Notes: generated by a model from the letters alone, not told the origin. 64,000 nucleotides of DNA from Noviherbaspirillum malthae (GCF_015352985.1 NZ_JACYXF010000014.1:1-64000); one strand, 5' to 3'. Positions 15,930-24,927 are shown, numbered from the stretch's first letter. Program-made: numbers and translations.

Positions 15930-16928
15930 CTATTCAAGCGATATCTTCTTGCGCGCGATAAGGTCGGCGTAAGTCTTGGCCTTTGCATCAGCGTTCTGGC
16001 GTATCTCCTCCGGAGTCCAGTTAAGAATTTCAAAGGCGAAGCTGTTGAAGCGCTCGCGGACCTCCGGATCGGCCAGCACCTTCTGCACATCGGCATTGAT
16101 CTTTGATTTCAGCTCGGCGGGCATGCCCTTTGGAGCGGCGAGCACGACAAAGGAGTTCACATCGAGATTGGCGGGGCCGCCCGATTCCGCCACGGTAGGC
16201 ACATCCGGCATTTGCGGGCTCCGTTTCGGCGCGGCGACGGCGAGATACCGGATCTTTCCAGCCTTGTAAACGCCTTGGCTCGACGGGATCGAAGCAAACG
16301 CCCATTGCACATCCTTGTTGGCAACCGAACCATAAAGTTGCGACACTTCGCGGTAAGGTACATGCTGCATGCTGGTTCCGGTCATGAGTTCCAGTGATTC
16401 ACCGCCGAGGTGGCCCGGGCTGCCGACGCCCCAGGACCCGTAATTCATCTTGCCGGCTTCCGACTTGGCGGCGCCGACCAGGTCCTTGAATGATTTCCAG
16501 GACGAATCCGCTGGCACGGACACAAAGAACGGCGTGCGAAACAGGGTCACTATCGGGTCGTACACGTCAAGCGTGACGAAATGTCGCGACTTGTAAAGAT
16601 AGGGAACGGCTGCAAGATGTTCGCTGTCGAGCTGTATCAGGGTGTAGCCATCGGCCGGCGCCTGCTGCGTTGCCGCGAACGCCAGGAATCCGCCGCCGCC
16701 GGGCTTGTTGTTGATGATCACCGGCTGCTTCCACAGTTTGGACAGCCGGTCGCCGACTTGCCTCAGTACGGCATCGGGCCCGCTGCCGGCAGCAAACGGC
16801 GTGACGATATTGACCGGTTTGGTGGGAAAGCCGGCCTGAGCGGCTGCGTTGCCGGCGGCGAAGGCTAGTGCGGTCATCGCAAGCGCCAGAGGCAGCACTT
16901 TGCGCAGGGAGGGTTGATTGGAATGCAT
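15930..16928 (-). CDS. Bug/TctC-family periplasmic binding protein in the gentisate operon
   Basis: This 332-residue protein has a signal peptide (1-30, ending NAAAQA) and the Bug hallmarks PVNIVTPFAAGSGPDAVLRQ, VIINNKPGGGGFLAFAAT and DGYTLIQLDSEHL. The GAGSGPD loop lacks the Asp usually found right after the Gly-rich stretch in some Bug proteins, though Asp52 may replace it. It is the last gene on the same strand as the gentisate pathway (63 bp after the hydrolase), which suggests it binds 3-hydroxybenzoate, gentisate or a related acid. No tctAB genes are near. Confidence 0.92.
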   Translation of the reverse strand: MHSNQPSLRKVLPLALAMTALAFAAGNAAAQAGFPTKPVNIVTPFAAGSGPDAVLRQVGDRLSKLWKQPVIINNKPGGGGFLAFAATQQAPADGYTLIQLDSEHLAAVPYLYKSRHFVTLDVYDPIVTLFRTPFFVSVPADSSWKSFKDLVGAAKSEAGKMNYGSWGVGSPGHLGGESLELMTGTSMQHVPYREVSQLYGSVANKDVQWAFASIPSSQGVYKAGKIRYLAVAAPKRSPQMPDVPTVAESGGPANLDVNSFVVLAAPKGMPAELKSKINADVQKVLADPEVRERFNSFAFEILNWTPEEIRQNADAKAKTYADLIARKKISLE

Positions 16929-16991
16929 GTACGATCTCCTCGACTAATTGCTGGACTTGCGGCATGTTCATGCACGCCGCATTTATGAAAA

Positions 16992-17702
16992 TTATAGTTG
17001 TACGACTTGCACCGAAATGGGCGTAAGGCCGGCCACGCTCGCTGCCATGGTCTGTCCCGGTTTCACTGCGCCGACGCCTTCCGGCGTGCCGGTAAAGATC
17101 AGGTCGCCTGCTTGCAACTCGAACAGTGTTGAAAGGTTAGCGACAATTTCCGGAATCGACCAGATCAAATGCGACAAATCGCTCTTCTGGCGTGTCTGTC
17201 GGTCGACGTCCAGCACGATGGCGGCGCTGCCTAGTTCCCCGACCGTCGAAGCCGGATGCAATACGCCGACCGGCGCCGAGTAATCGAACGCCTTTCCGAT
17301 TTCCCAGGGGCGGCCCATTTCGCGCATCTTCATCTGCAGATCCCGCCGCGTCATATCGAGTCCGACTGCATATCCGAAGATGTGCTCTGTCGCCTGGTCG
17401 ACTGCAATATTGCTGCCTCCTTTGCCGATGGCAACCACCAGTTCGACTTCGTAGTGGTAATTCTCGGTCTGCGGTGGAAACGGGATCGAAACTGTTTCGC
17501 CGGCAGCGACCGGAACGATGGACTGCGGGTCGTTCGGCTTGCAGAAGAAAAAAGGCGGTTCACGATCCGGGTCGAAGCCCATTTCCCGGGCGTGTGCGGC
17601 GTAATTGCGCCCCACGCAGTAGACGCGGCGTACCGGGAACAGGTCGGAGGTGCCGGCAACGGGCAGGCCGACGGTTTCAACTGGAGGGAAGAGATAAGTC
17701 AT
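16992..17702 (-). CDS. nagK: Fumarylpyruvate hydrolase (FAA hydrolase family)
   Basis: This 236-residue FAH-fold enzyme cleaves fumarylpyruvate to fumarate and pyruvate, the last step of the gentisate pathway. Visible motifs are VYCVGRNYAAHAREMG, FCKPNDP, the metal-binding Glu pair in YHYEVELVV, GYAVGLDMTRRDLQ and FTGTPEGVGAVKPGQ. The start at ATG 17702 is preceded by AGGCG; a longer frame to 18164 would overlap the isomerase gene and is rejected. It follows the isomerase by 58 bp. The name follows the naphthalene/gentisate system of Ralstonia U2. Confidence 0.88.
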   Translation of the reverse strand: MTYLFPPVETVGLPVAGTSDLFPVRRVYCVGRNYAAHAREMGFDPDREPPFFFCKPNDPQSIVPVAAGETVSIPFPPQTENYHYEVELVVAIGKGGSNIAVDQATEHIFGYAVGLDMTRRDLQMKMREMGRPWEIGKAFDYSAPVGVLHPASTVGELGSAAIVLDVDRQTRQKSDLSHLIWSIPEIVANLSTLFELQAGDLIFTGTPEGVGAVKPGQTMAASVAGLTPISVQVVQL

Positions 17703-17760
17703 GAGTTCGCCTGATTGGTAGCAAAAATAGTCACGGTCCGAAACAAAACACCTATGTCGC

Positions 17761-18417
17761 CTATGTCGCCTTTGTCGATTGCGGCGCATCCGGCTGAAGG
17801 CCGGGCGCGGCAAGACGGAAGGCGTCGAGTTCCGAGCACTTGCGGTCGATGGCAACGATATTGGGATAGGCAGACAGATCGGTGTTGAATCGGCGCGCGC
17901 TTTCCACCTGGGGGACAAGATAGACATCGGCCAGCGTCGGTGCATCGCCATGGCAGAAGCCGCGTCGAGATTTATCGGATGCCAAGAGCGTTTCGAGCGC
18001 ATCGAACCCGTCGGTGATCCATTTCCGGCACCAGGCTTCCACGGCGGCTTCATCGCAGCCAAGCTGCTTGCGCAGATACTCGAGGATGCGGCGATTGTTG
18101 ATGGGATGGATATCGCAGCCCACAATGGCCGCGAGAGCCCTGACGCGGGCGCGCGCGGCGGCATCGGCGGGGAGCAGCGGCGGCTCCGGATAGCGCTCTT
18201 CCAGCCATTCGATGATGGCCGGCGACTGGATCAATGGATCCTCATTAGCGATCAGCACAGGCACCAGCCCTTGCGGATTAAGCGTCTTGAATGCGGCATC
18301 GAGATGCTGCTCGCGTCGCAGATCGACCGCGATGTACTCGTATTCGATCTGCTTCAAGTTCAATGCAATGCGCAGGCGGTGCGACGTGCCGCTGCGAAAG
18401 AAGTTATATAGCTGCAT
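17761..18417 (-). CDS. maiA: Maleylpyruvate isomerase (zeta-class GST)
   Basis: This 218-residue glutathione transferase isomerises maleylpyruvate to fumarylpyruvate using glutathione. The N-terminal thioredoxin fold shows FFRSGTSHRLRIALNLK with the zeta-class active-site Ser, NPQGLVPVLI, and QSPAIIEWLEERYPEPPLLP. The helical C-domain ends LADVYLVPQVESARRF, as in zeta GSTs. The region coding for its last residues and stop has a small CTATGTCGC repeat. It lies between the 3-hydroxybenzoate hydroxylase (9-bp gap) and the hydrolase, which supports maleylpyruvate rather than maleylacetoacetate as the substrate. Confidence 0.9.
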   Translation of the reverse strand: MQLYNFFRSGTSHRLRIALNLKQIEYEYIAVDLRREQHLDAAFKTLNPQGLVPVLIANEDPLIQSPAIIEWLEERYPEPPLLPADAAARARVRALAAIVGCDIHPINNRRILEYLRKQLGCDEAAVEAWCRKWITDGFDALETLLASDKSRRGFCHGDAPTLADVYLVPQVESARRFNTDLSAYPNIVAIDRKCSELDAFRLAAPGLQPDAPQSTKAT

Positions 18418-18426
18418 GGGATGTCC

Positions 18427-19620
18427 TTAGTGTTGCACCAGGCAGTTGTCGGCATTCCAGCCGTACAGCCACTCCAGCGCATCATAGAAACGCTCGGGCG
18501 AGCGTCCCTTCCACAAATCGTTGCGGACCAGGCGCTCCACGCCGCTGGCGTGGAAGATGCGGCCCATTTCCCTGGACGACAGCACCACGCGCGCGGTCCG
18601 GGCGATGCGTGAACGCTGGTAAAGATCGAAGGCGGAGACGAAGTCGTTCGATCGGACGCGCAGGGCCTCACCCAGCGTCACGCCGTCCTCCATCGCCATG
18701 CAGGCGCCCTGAGCCATGTATTGCAGCGTGGGATGCGCGGCATCGCCAAGCAGCGTCGCGCGGCCGAAGGTCCACTGACCGATCGGATCGCGGTCAGCCG
18801 TGGCCCAGCGTTTCCAGCTTCGGGGAAGCTCGATCAGCTGCCGCGCACGCGGACATATGCCCTGGAAATAGCTTCGTACTTCATCGCGGCTGCCTTCAGT
18901 GACGCCCCAGCTTTCCTGTTGCCGGCTGTGGAATGTCACGACGACGTTGTACTGTTCTCCTCCGCGAAGCGGGTAGTGCACCAGGTGGCAGTTGGGTCCA
19001 ACCCAGATGCTGGCGGCATTCCATTGCAGATCGGCCGGAAACTCCTGCCTGTCCACGACGGCACGGTAGACGACATGACCCGATACACGAGGGGCATCTC
19101 CGACATACTGCTTCCGCACTGCGGATTTGACGCCATCCGCACCGATCAGAGCCTGGCCTCGATATTCACGCCCGTGCTGATCGAAGACGACGACGCCTTG
19201 CGCATCCTGTTCGACTCGCTCCACCTGCGTCGATGTCTGGAGTTCCACCAAACCGGTTTCCTGCGCGCCTTCCAGCAGAGAGAGATGCACGTCGGCGCGA
19301 TGGATGACCGCATAAGGGTTGCCAAAGCGGCGGCGGAATGCATCGCCGGTGGGAATGCGTCCGACCAGGGTTTCATCGAGCGCGTCGTGCATTACCATTT
19401 CGTCGGTATAGACAGCACGGCCGCGTGCCTTCTCGCCGATGCCGAGTGCATCGAAGGCATGGAAGGCGTTCGGTCCCAACTGGATGCCTGCGCCGATTTC
19501 GCCGATTTCGGCAGCTTGTTCCAGGACCTTGACGGCGAAGCCCCGGCGTACCAGGGCAAGCGCAGCGGCCAGCCCGCCGATTCCGCCGCCGGCGATAATG
19601 ACAGGTTCGTCGTGCTTCAT
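18427..19620 (-). CDS. 3-hydroxybenzoate 6-hydroxylase
   Basis: This 397-residue class A FAD monooxygenase converts 3-hydroxybenzoate to gentisate. It has the FAD loop GGGIGGLAAALAL (about 11-23), GIQLGPNAFHAFDALG, the DG motif GADGVKSAVRKQ and GDAAHPTLQYMAQGACMAMED, all typical of 3-hydroxybenzoate and salicylate hydroxylases. The assignment to the 6-hydroxylase (NagX/MhbM/XlnD type) rests on the gene order: gentisate dioxygenase directly upstream, isomerase and hydrolase downstream. A salicylate 5- or 1-hydroxylase is the alternative. Confidence 0.87.
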   Translation of the reverse strand: MKHDEPVIIAGGGIGGLAAALALVRRGFAVKVLEQAAEIGEIGAGIQLGPNAFHAFDALGIGEKARGRAVYTDEMVMHDALDETLVGRIPTGDAFRRRFGNPYAVIHRADVHLSLLEGAQETGLVELQTSTQVERVEQDAQGVVVFDQHGREYRGQALIGADGVKSAVRKQYVGDAPRVSGHVVYRAVVDRQEFPADLQWNAASIWVGPNCHLVHYPLRGGEQYNVVVTFHSRQQESWGVTEGSRDEVRSYFQGICPRARQLIELPRSWKRWATADRDPIGQWTFGRATLLGDAAHPTLQYMAQGACMAMEDGVTLGEALRVRSNDFVSAFDLYQRSRIARTARVVLSSREMGRIFHASGVERLVRNDLWKGRSPERFYDALEWLYGWNADNCLVQH

Positions 19621-19689
19621 GACAGTCTTCCCGTAAATGATGTTTTTGGCATGGCGATGGAGATCCGGCCTGATGGGCCGGCGCCGGGA

Positions 19690-20727
19690 TCAGCCGCGTA
19701 CTTCATAGACACCGAGTTTTTTGTGCAATGGGCTTTCGTCGGCAATGAACAGGAAGGCCGGCTCCGACGCGGAGGCGTTGCGCAGCACGACCTGCGCAAA
19801 ACCCGGAGCGCAGCAGGTGTCGGCGGGCGACAGCGTGAAATCCGAATCGTCGACTGTCAGCGCTGCACTGCCTTCTATCAAGTGGAATACGGCAGCCGGC
19901 GATCGCACCGGTAGACGCAATGTCTCGCCGGGACGCAGCATCAACGCGGAATAACCCAGGATGTTCTGGCAGTCGGCGCCTGTTTCCGGATTGATGTAAG
20001 CCATTTGCACCGCTTCGATGGCGGGCTCGGTTTCAGCCAGGATAACGAGAGCGGCACGGACGTCCCGCCAGGGATAGCGCAGCATCGGGTAACGCCGATT
20101 GCCGCGCGTGAAGACCGGGGAGGGCACGACGCCGCCGTGAAGGTAGGTACGCTCGCCGCCTTGCCGCTTCACGGTTTGCGGAGCGCCCTCGGTCACATAG
20201 GAGGCTTCCATGTAATAGACCAGGGGCAGGTCGAGGACATCGAGCCAGACCACGGGCTCGGTGCCTTCATGCCCGTGTTCATGCCAGAGACCGGTCGGCG
20301 TCAGGATGAGGTCACCACGCTCCATCGGACACTTCTCGCCATCGACAGTCGTGTAGGCGCCTTCGCCTTCGACGATCATGCGCACGGCGTTCGGCGTGTG
20401 GCGATGCGAAGGCGCGAGCTCGCCGGGCATCAGCAGCTGCATGCCAAGATAGATGGCGGAACTGGCCTGCATCTTGTCCAGCCCGTGGCCGGGATTGGCC
20501 AGCACCAGCACCCGGCGTTCCGCTTTTTCTATCGGAGTCAGCTCGCCGGCTTGCATCAACAGCGGCCGCAGCCCGGCATAGCGCCATGCCGTTGCGCGCG
20601 TGCGGGGAACCGGCTTGCCGGGCGGCAGCACGGAACGCAAGCTTGGCCATAGCGGCACGAGATTTTGCTCGGCAAGCGCTGCACGGTATTCAGCGGGCAA
20701 GTCGTCCATCCGACCGAGATCCATCAT
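19690..20727 (-). CDS. Gentisate 1,2-dioxygenase
   Basis: This 345-residue bicupin Fe(II) enzyme opens gentisate to maleylpyruvate. The first cupin carries the metal site in SHRHTPNAVRMIVEGEGAYT and GLWHEHGHEG; the second, C-terminal cupin is degenerate. The start at ATG ATG 20727 is preceded by AGGAGA. It is the promoter-proximal gene of the operon and is divergent from the LysR gene at 20884. The length is in the usual range for this family (340-370). Confidence 0.92.
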   Translation of the reverse strand: MMDLGRMDDLPAEYRAALAEQNLVPLWPSLRSVLPPGKPVPRTRATAWRYAGLRPLLMQAGELTPIEKAERRVLVLANPGHGLDKMQASSAIYLGMQLLMPGELAPSHRHTPNAVRMIVEGEGAYTTVDGEKCPMERGDLILTPTGLWHEHGHEGTEPVVWLDVLDLPLVYYMEASYVTEGAPQTVKRQGGERTYLHGGVVPSPVFTRGNRRYPMLRYPWRDVRAALVILAETEPAIEAVQMAYINPETGADCQNILGYSALMLRPGETLRLPVRSPAAVFHLIEGSAALTVDDSDFTLSPADTCCAPGFAQVVLRNASASEPAFLFIADESPLHKKLGVYEVRG

Positions 20728-20852
20728 GATTGCTCTCCTGACATCTCAGGTCATTTCCCGGATGGATTCCGAGGAAATGGCAAATTGAATTGGATGCAGG
20801 CATGTTGCTCCAGGCTGGACATTCGGTCCATGCAATGATATTAATTCATGTC

Positions 20853-20867
20853 ATTCGAAATTCGAAT
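20853..20867. promoter_or_regulatory. Candidate LysR-type operator
   Basis: The sequence ATTCGAA-A-TTCGAAT is a 7-bp inverted repeat with one central base and fits the T-N11-A pattern of LysR boxes (T 20854, A 20866). It lies 17 bp before the chosen LysR start and about 130 bp upstream of the gentisate dioxygenase start, a usual place for a site that controls a divergent operon. Confidence 0.55.
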
Positions 20868-20883
20868 AGAGGTCCCGGTGTCA

Positions 20884-21798
20884 ATGCCAGAAACGCGCCA
20901 TTTACAGGTGTTCGATGAAATCTACAAGACGCGAAGCGTGACCCGTGCCGCGGAAAACCTGGGAATCGGACAACCGGCAGTAAGCATTGCGCTGTCCAGA
21001 TTGCGGGAGCACTTTGCAGATCCTCTGTTCGTGCGCATCGGCAATACAATGGAGCCCACGCCATTGGCGGGCGATCTTGCCGGCTCGGTACGGCAGGCCC
21101 TGATGACGCTGGAAAAGGTCTATGCACATCGTGCATCGTTTGATCCGGCGACGTCACGGCGCACCTTCTGTATCAGCATGACCGACATCAGCCAGCTGGT
21201 GCTGCTGCCGAGGCTTTGGGCATATCTGCGACAGGCGTCGCCGGGCGTGCATATCGAGATTGTCCCCTTGTCGAGCGATACGGCAAGAATGCTGGAAGCC
21301 GGCGAAGCTGATCTGGCGCTAGGCTTCATGCCGCAGCTCGAAGCCGGGTTTTTCCAGCAATCGCTGTTCCGCCAGCGCTATGTCTGCGTGGCGAGCGCCG
21401 ACCATCCACGCGTGATTAATACGTTGACGACTGCGCAGTACGAGGCCGAGGAACATGCTGTCGTCACTTCTTCGGGCACGGGTCATCTGATTCTCGACCA
21501 GGAAATCATGCGCCATGGCATACAGCGCAATATTGCACTGCGCGTGCCGAACTACCTTGGCATTGCCTTCGTTGTCGAGCAGACGGATTTGCTGGTCACC
21601 ATTCCGGAGCGCCTTGCCCAGCTGCTGGAAGGACGCGGCAGGTTCCGTACGTTTTCACTGCCGTTCGAAATGCCCGAATACGCGGTCAAACAGCATTGGC
21701 ATGAGCGCTATCACCACGATCCAGGCAATCGGTGGCTTCGTAAAGTCATCTCGGATCTTCTGTCGAGCGGTACGTCGGCCTCAGTAACGATCAGCTGA
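20884..21798 (+). CDS. LysR-type regulator of the gentisate operon
   Basis: This 304-residue regulator has an N-terminal winged HTH (LQVFDEIYKTRSVTRAAENL, then GIGQPAVSIALSRLREHF) and a periplasmic-binding-like effector domain. The first ATG of the frame is at 20848 but has no ribosome site and would put the operator-like palindrome inside the gene; ATG 20884 (MPETRHLQVF) follows GAGGT and begins like typical LysR proteins. It is divergent from gentisate 1,2-dioxygenase and likely activates that operon with 3-hydroxybenzoate or gentisate as inducer, which is inference. Confidence 0.9.
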   Translation: MPETRHLQVFDEIYKTRSVTRAAENLGIGQPAVSIALSRLREHFADPLFVRIGNTMEPTPLAGDLAGSVRQALMTLEKVYAHRASFDPATSRRTFCISMTDISQLVLLPRLWAYLRQASPGVHIEIVPLSSDTARMLEAGEADLALGFMPQLEAGFFQQSLFRQRYVCVASADHPRVINTLTTAQYEAEEHAVVTSSGTGHLILDQEIMRHGIQRNIALRVPNYLGIAFVVEQTDLLVTIPERLAQLLEGRGRFRTFSLPFEMPEYAVKQHWHERYHHDPGNRWLRKVISDLLSSGTSASVTIS

Positions 21799-21805
21799 CC
21801 ATTCC

Positions 21806-21835
21806 AGTCGCGCGGAAACGAGCGACTATTTCCTT
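21806..21835 (+). terminator. Possible terminator after the LysR gene
   Basis: AGTCGC (21806-21811) pairs with GCGACT (21822-21827), followed by ATTTCCTTT. The T-run is broken, so its strength is uncertain. Confidence 0.4.
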
Positions 21836-21984
21836 TGCACGCCGCGGTGAGCAGGAGCATATTCGACCTTCATCCCGATTCCGCCATGCAAAGCAAAAAA
21901 GGATGTTCCCGTTACGGTGAAACCGGCCGTGGCGACGGATAATAGCGTCCACGTCATTTTGAATACCGTTTTTGGAAATCCCCA

Positions 21985-24189
21985 ATGGAAATTAAGGTCA
22001 ACTTTTTGGACAAGCTTCGCCTTGAGGCGAAATTCGATGATTTTACGGTCGTGGCCGACCAGCCAATCCGCTACAAGGGCGACGGCTCGGCGCCCGGTCC
22101 TTTCGACTATTTTCTTGCATCGTCCGCCCTGTGCGCCGCCTATTTCGTGAAGCTGTATTGTGTAACCCGCAATATTCCCACCGAAAACATCCGCCTGTCG
22201 CAGAACAATATTGTCGATCCGGAAAACCGTTACCAGCAGATCTTCAAGATTCAGGTCGAGCTGCCGCCGGATATTTCGGCAAAGGACCGCCAGGGCATTT
22301 TGCGTTCCATCGACCGTTGTACGGTAAAAAAGGTAGTGCAGACCGGTCCGGAGTTCGTGATTGAAGAAGTGGAAAACCTGGATGCCGATGCGCAGGCGCT
22401 GCTCACGCTGAAGCCGTCTTCCGGAACGAGTACTTATATCCCGGGCAAGGACCTGCCCCTGGAGGAAACCATTGCCAACATGTCAGGCGTGCTGGCGGGT
22501 TTGGGCATGAAGATCGAAATCGCTTCATGGCGCAATATCGTTCCCAATGTCTGGTCGCTGCATATCCGCGATGCGCACTCGCCGATGTGCTTTACCAACG
22601 GCAAGGGGGCAACCAAGGAAAGCGCGCTGGCGTCCGCACTGGGAGAGTTCATCGAACGACTGAACTGCAATCACTTTTATGGCGGTACGTTCTGGGGGGA
22701 GGACATCGCCAATGCGGCGTTCGTGCATTACCCGAACGAGCGCTGGTTCAAGCCCGGGCCTGGCGATGCGCTGCCTTCCGGGATCCTTGATGAGTACTGC
22801 CTCGCCATCTACGATCCCGACGGCGAGCTGCGTGGCTCCCACCTGGTCGACACCAATTCCGGCAATGTACAGCGCGGTATCTGTTCGCTGCCGTTCGTGC
22901 GGCAGTCGGACGGTGAAGTGGTGTACTTCCCGTCCAACCTGATCGAAAACCTCTACGTCAGCAATGGCATGAGCGCCGGCAATACGCTGGCCGAAGCGCA
23001 AGTGCAGTGCCTTTCCGAAATTTTCGAGCGGGCAGTGAAGCGTGAAATCCTGGAAGGCGAAATCGCACTTCCGGATGTGCCGCAGGAGGTCCTGGCGAAA
23101 TACCCCGGCATTCTGGCCGGCATCCAGGGATTGGAAGAGCAGGGCTTTCCGGTGCTGGTCAAGGATGCGTCGCTGGGCGGCGTCTACCCTGTCATGTGCG
23201 TCACCCTGATGAATCCGCGAACCGGCGGCGTGTTTGCTTCATTCGGCGCGCACCCGAGCTTCGAGGTGGCGCTGGAACGGAGCCTGACGGAATTGCTGCA
23301 GGGGCGCAGCTTCGAGGGCTTGAACGATTTGCCCCAGCCGACCTTCGAGAGCAATGCCGTCACCGAGCCGAACAACTTCGTTGAACACTTCATCGATTCC
23401 AGCGGCGTGGTGTCCTGGCGCTTCTTCAGCGCCAAAGCGAATTTCGATTTTGTCGAGTGGGATTTTTCCGGCCGGGGCGAAAATTCCAATGCCGATGAAG
23501 CCGCGACCTTGCTCGGCATTCTTGCAGACATGGGGAAAGAAACATACATGGCAGTGTATGACCAGCTGGGCGCGGTTGCCTGCCGCATCCTGGTGCCTGG
23601 CTACTCGGAAGTTTATCCGGTAGAAGACCTGATCTGGGACAACACCAACAAGGCGCTGCTGTTCCGCGCAGATATCCTGAACCTGCATCGCCTGGATGAC
23701 GAAAGCCTGGAAGCGCTGCTCGATCGCTTGAACAACAATGAACTCGATGAATACTCCGACATCGCCACGTTGATCGGCATCGAATTCGACGAGAACACGG
23801 AGTGGGGGCAGCTCACCGTGCTCGAGCTGAAACTGCTCATTCATCTCGCCTTGCAGCAGCTGGAGGAGGCGCACGAGCTGGTGGGCGCCTTCCTGCAGTA
23901 CAACGACAACACGGTCGAGCGCGGATTGTTCTACCAGGCCTTGAACGTGGTGCTGGAAGTACTGGTCGACGAGGAGCTGGAGCTGGACGATTACCTGGTC
24001 AATTTCCGCCGGATGTATGGCAATCCGCGGATGGACGCAGTGCTGGGCTCGGTCGACGGCAGCGTGCGCTTCCATGGCCTGACGCCGACCAGCATGAAAC
24101 TGGAAGGCCTCGACAGGCACCGCCGCCTGATCGACAGCTACCAGAAAATGCATACAGCGCGGGCGAAGGCGGCGGCCGTAGTCAGTTAA
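21985..24189 (+). CDS. ycaO: OsmC-YcaO fusion protein
   Basis: This 734-residue protein has an N-terminal OsmC-like domain (about 1-135; LASSALCAAYFVKLYCVTRN contains the two Cys positions) joined to a YcaO domain (about 165-560). The YcaO ATP site shows ESALASALGEFIERLNCNHF and AEAQVQCLSEIFERAVKRE with the expected Glu residues. A C-terminal TPR-like helical region rich in Glu and Leu follows. YcaO enzymes activate peptide amides with ATP; the E. coli member of this subgroup is linked to RimO-dependent methylthiolation of ribosomal protein S12, not to a peptide toxin. It has GGAAA before its ATG and probably forms an operon with the next gene, 48 bp downstream. Confidence 0.9.
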   Translation: MEIKVNFLDKLRLEAKFDDFTVVADQPIRYKGDGSAPGPFDYFLASSALCAAYFVKLYCVTRNIPTENIRLSQNNIVDPENRYQQIFKIQVELPPDISAKDRQGILRSIDRCTVKKVVQTGPEFVIEEVENLDADAQALLTLKPSSGTSTYIPGKDLPLEETIANMSGVLAGLGMKIEIASWRNIVPNVWSLHIRDAHSPMCFTNGKGATKESALASALGEFIERLNCNHFYGGTFWGEDIANAAFVHYPNERWFKPGPGDALPSGILDEYCLAIYDPDGELRGSHLVDTNSGNVQRGICSLPFVRQSDGEVVYFPSNLIENLYVSNGMSAGNTLAEAQVQCLSEIFERAVKREILEGEIALPDVPQEVLAKYPGILAGIQGLEEQGFPVLVKDASLGGVYPVMCVTLMNPRTGGVFASFGAHPSFEVALERSLTELLQGRSFEGLNDLPQPTFESNAVTEPNNFVEHFIDSSGVVSWRFFSAKANFDFVEWDFSGRGENSNADEAATLLGILADMGKETYMAVYDQLGAVACRILVPGYSEVYPVEDLIWDNTNKALLFRADILNLHRLDDESLEALLDRLNNNELDEYSDIATLIGIEFDENTEWGQLTVLELKLLIHLALQQLEEAHELVGAFLQYNDNTVERGLFYQALNVVLEVLVDEELELDDYLVNFRRMYGNPRMDAVLGSVDGSVRFHGLTPTSMKLEGLDRHRRLIDSYQKMHTARAKAAAVVS

Positions 24190-24237
24190 GGGCCGAGTCC
24201 ACTCTCGATAGCCAAATCGTTTCCGAGGAGGTGTGCG

Positions 24238-24927
24238 ATGTCCGGGAATATCCATCCCTTTTACCAGCTGCACCGGGCAGCCATGGAAATCGCCATGCGC
24301 CAGCGCCTCGACCTGGCCGAACCGATGCTGCGGGAGCGCGCGCACCTCTCCGGGATCGACCACATTCGGCAGCAGGTGATGGATGAATTCGAGGTCGTAC
24401 TCACCCAAATGCCATATGTCGGAGGCGAGGCCAGCCGCATGAGCGATTTCTTCATGCGGCTTTTGGGGTTCATTGCCATCGGCCGCGTGCTCCGGCGTCA
24501 CGGTGTGCCGCTGCCCCTGATCTCCGACATCGAGCGGGAAACCTGCAAGGCGCACCTGCTTGCGGTTCCCGAAGCGGAGCGTCTCGCTTCGGGCCGTCAA
24601 TTCCTGTCGCCCGAGAACCAGGCATTGGTCCGCGAGCAAGCCGCGAAGAGCGCCACGCCCAGCCACCGGCAAGCGTTCCCGGATGATTTCGTCTATGACT
24701 TCGTCGAGCCCGGTCCGGAGGACAGCTTTGAGTTCGGCATCGACTACAAGGCCTGCGGCTTCTGCAAGTTCGCGGCCCGCCATGGCGACCGCGAGATCCT
24801 GCCGAGTATCTGCGGACTGGATTTCGACGCCTATGCGACCCGGGGCATCCGCCTGGAAAGGACGCAGACGTTGGCCAGCGGTGCGAGCCACTGCAATTTC
24901 CGGTTTTATCGGCTTGGGCCGGCGTAG
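24238..24927 (+). CDS. L-2-amino-thiazoline-4-carboxylate hydrolase-like protein
   Basis: This 229-residue soluble protein carries the pattern of the L-ATC hydrolase family near its C-terminus: YKACGFCKFAARHGDREILP, then CGLDFDAYATRGIRLERTQT and CNFRFYR. The founding member opens a thiazoline ring in bacterial cysteine synthesis from 2-amino-thiazoline-4-carboxylate. Most homologues are uncharacterised, so the substrate is open. It starts 48 bp after the OsmC-YcaO gene with a GGAGGTG ribosome site, which suggests co-expression with an enzyme whose relatives make thiazolines. The four Cys of CGFC, CGLD and CNF could bind metal. Confidence 0.75.
   Translation: MSGNIHPFYQLHRAAMEIAMRQRLDLAEPMLRERAHLSGIDHIRQQVMDEFEVVLTQMPYVGGEASRMSDFFMRLLGFIAIGRVLRRHGVPLPLISDIERETCKAHLLAVPEAERLASGRQFLSPENQALVREQAAKSATPSHRQAFPDDFVYDFVEPGPEDSFEFGIDYKACGFCKFAARHGDREILPSICGLDFDAYATRGIRLERTQTLASGASHCNFRFYRLGPA

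Noticed and set aside
21985..24189. YcaO gene as part of a thiopeptide/azole RiPP cluster
   Set aside because: The protein is the OsmC-YcaO type linked to RimO, with no precursor peptide, dehydrogenase or exporter nearby; the C39 exporter is 17 kb away and has its own Cys-free peptide.
23239..24891. 550-codon minus-strand frame across the YcaO and L-ATC-hydrolase genes
   Set aside because: It is complementary to two genes with strong motifs and shows no family features.
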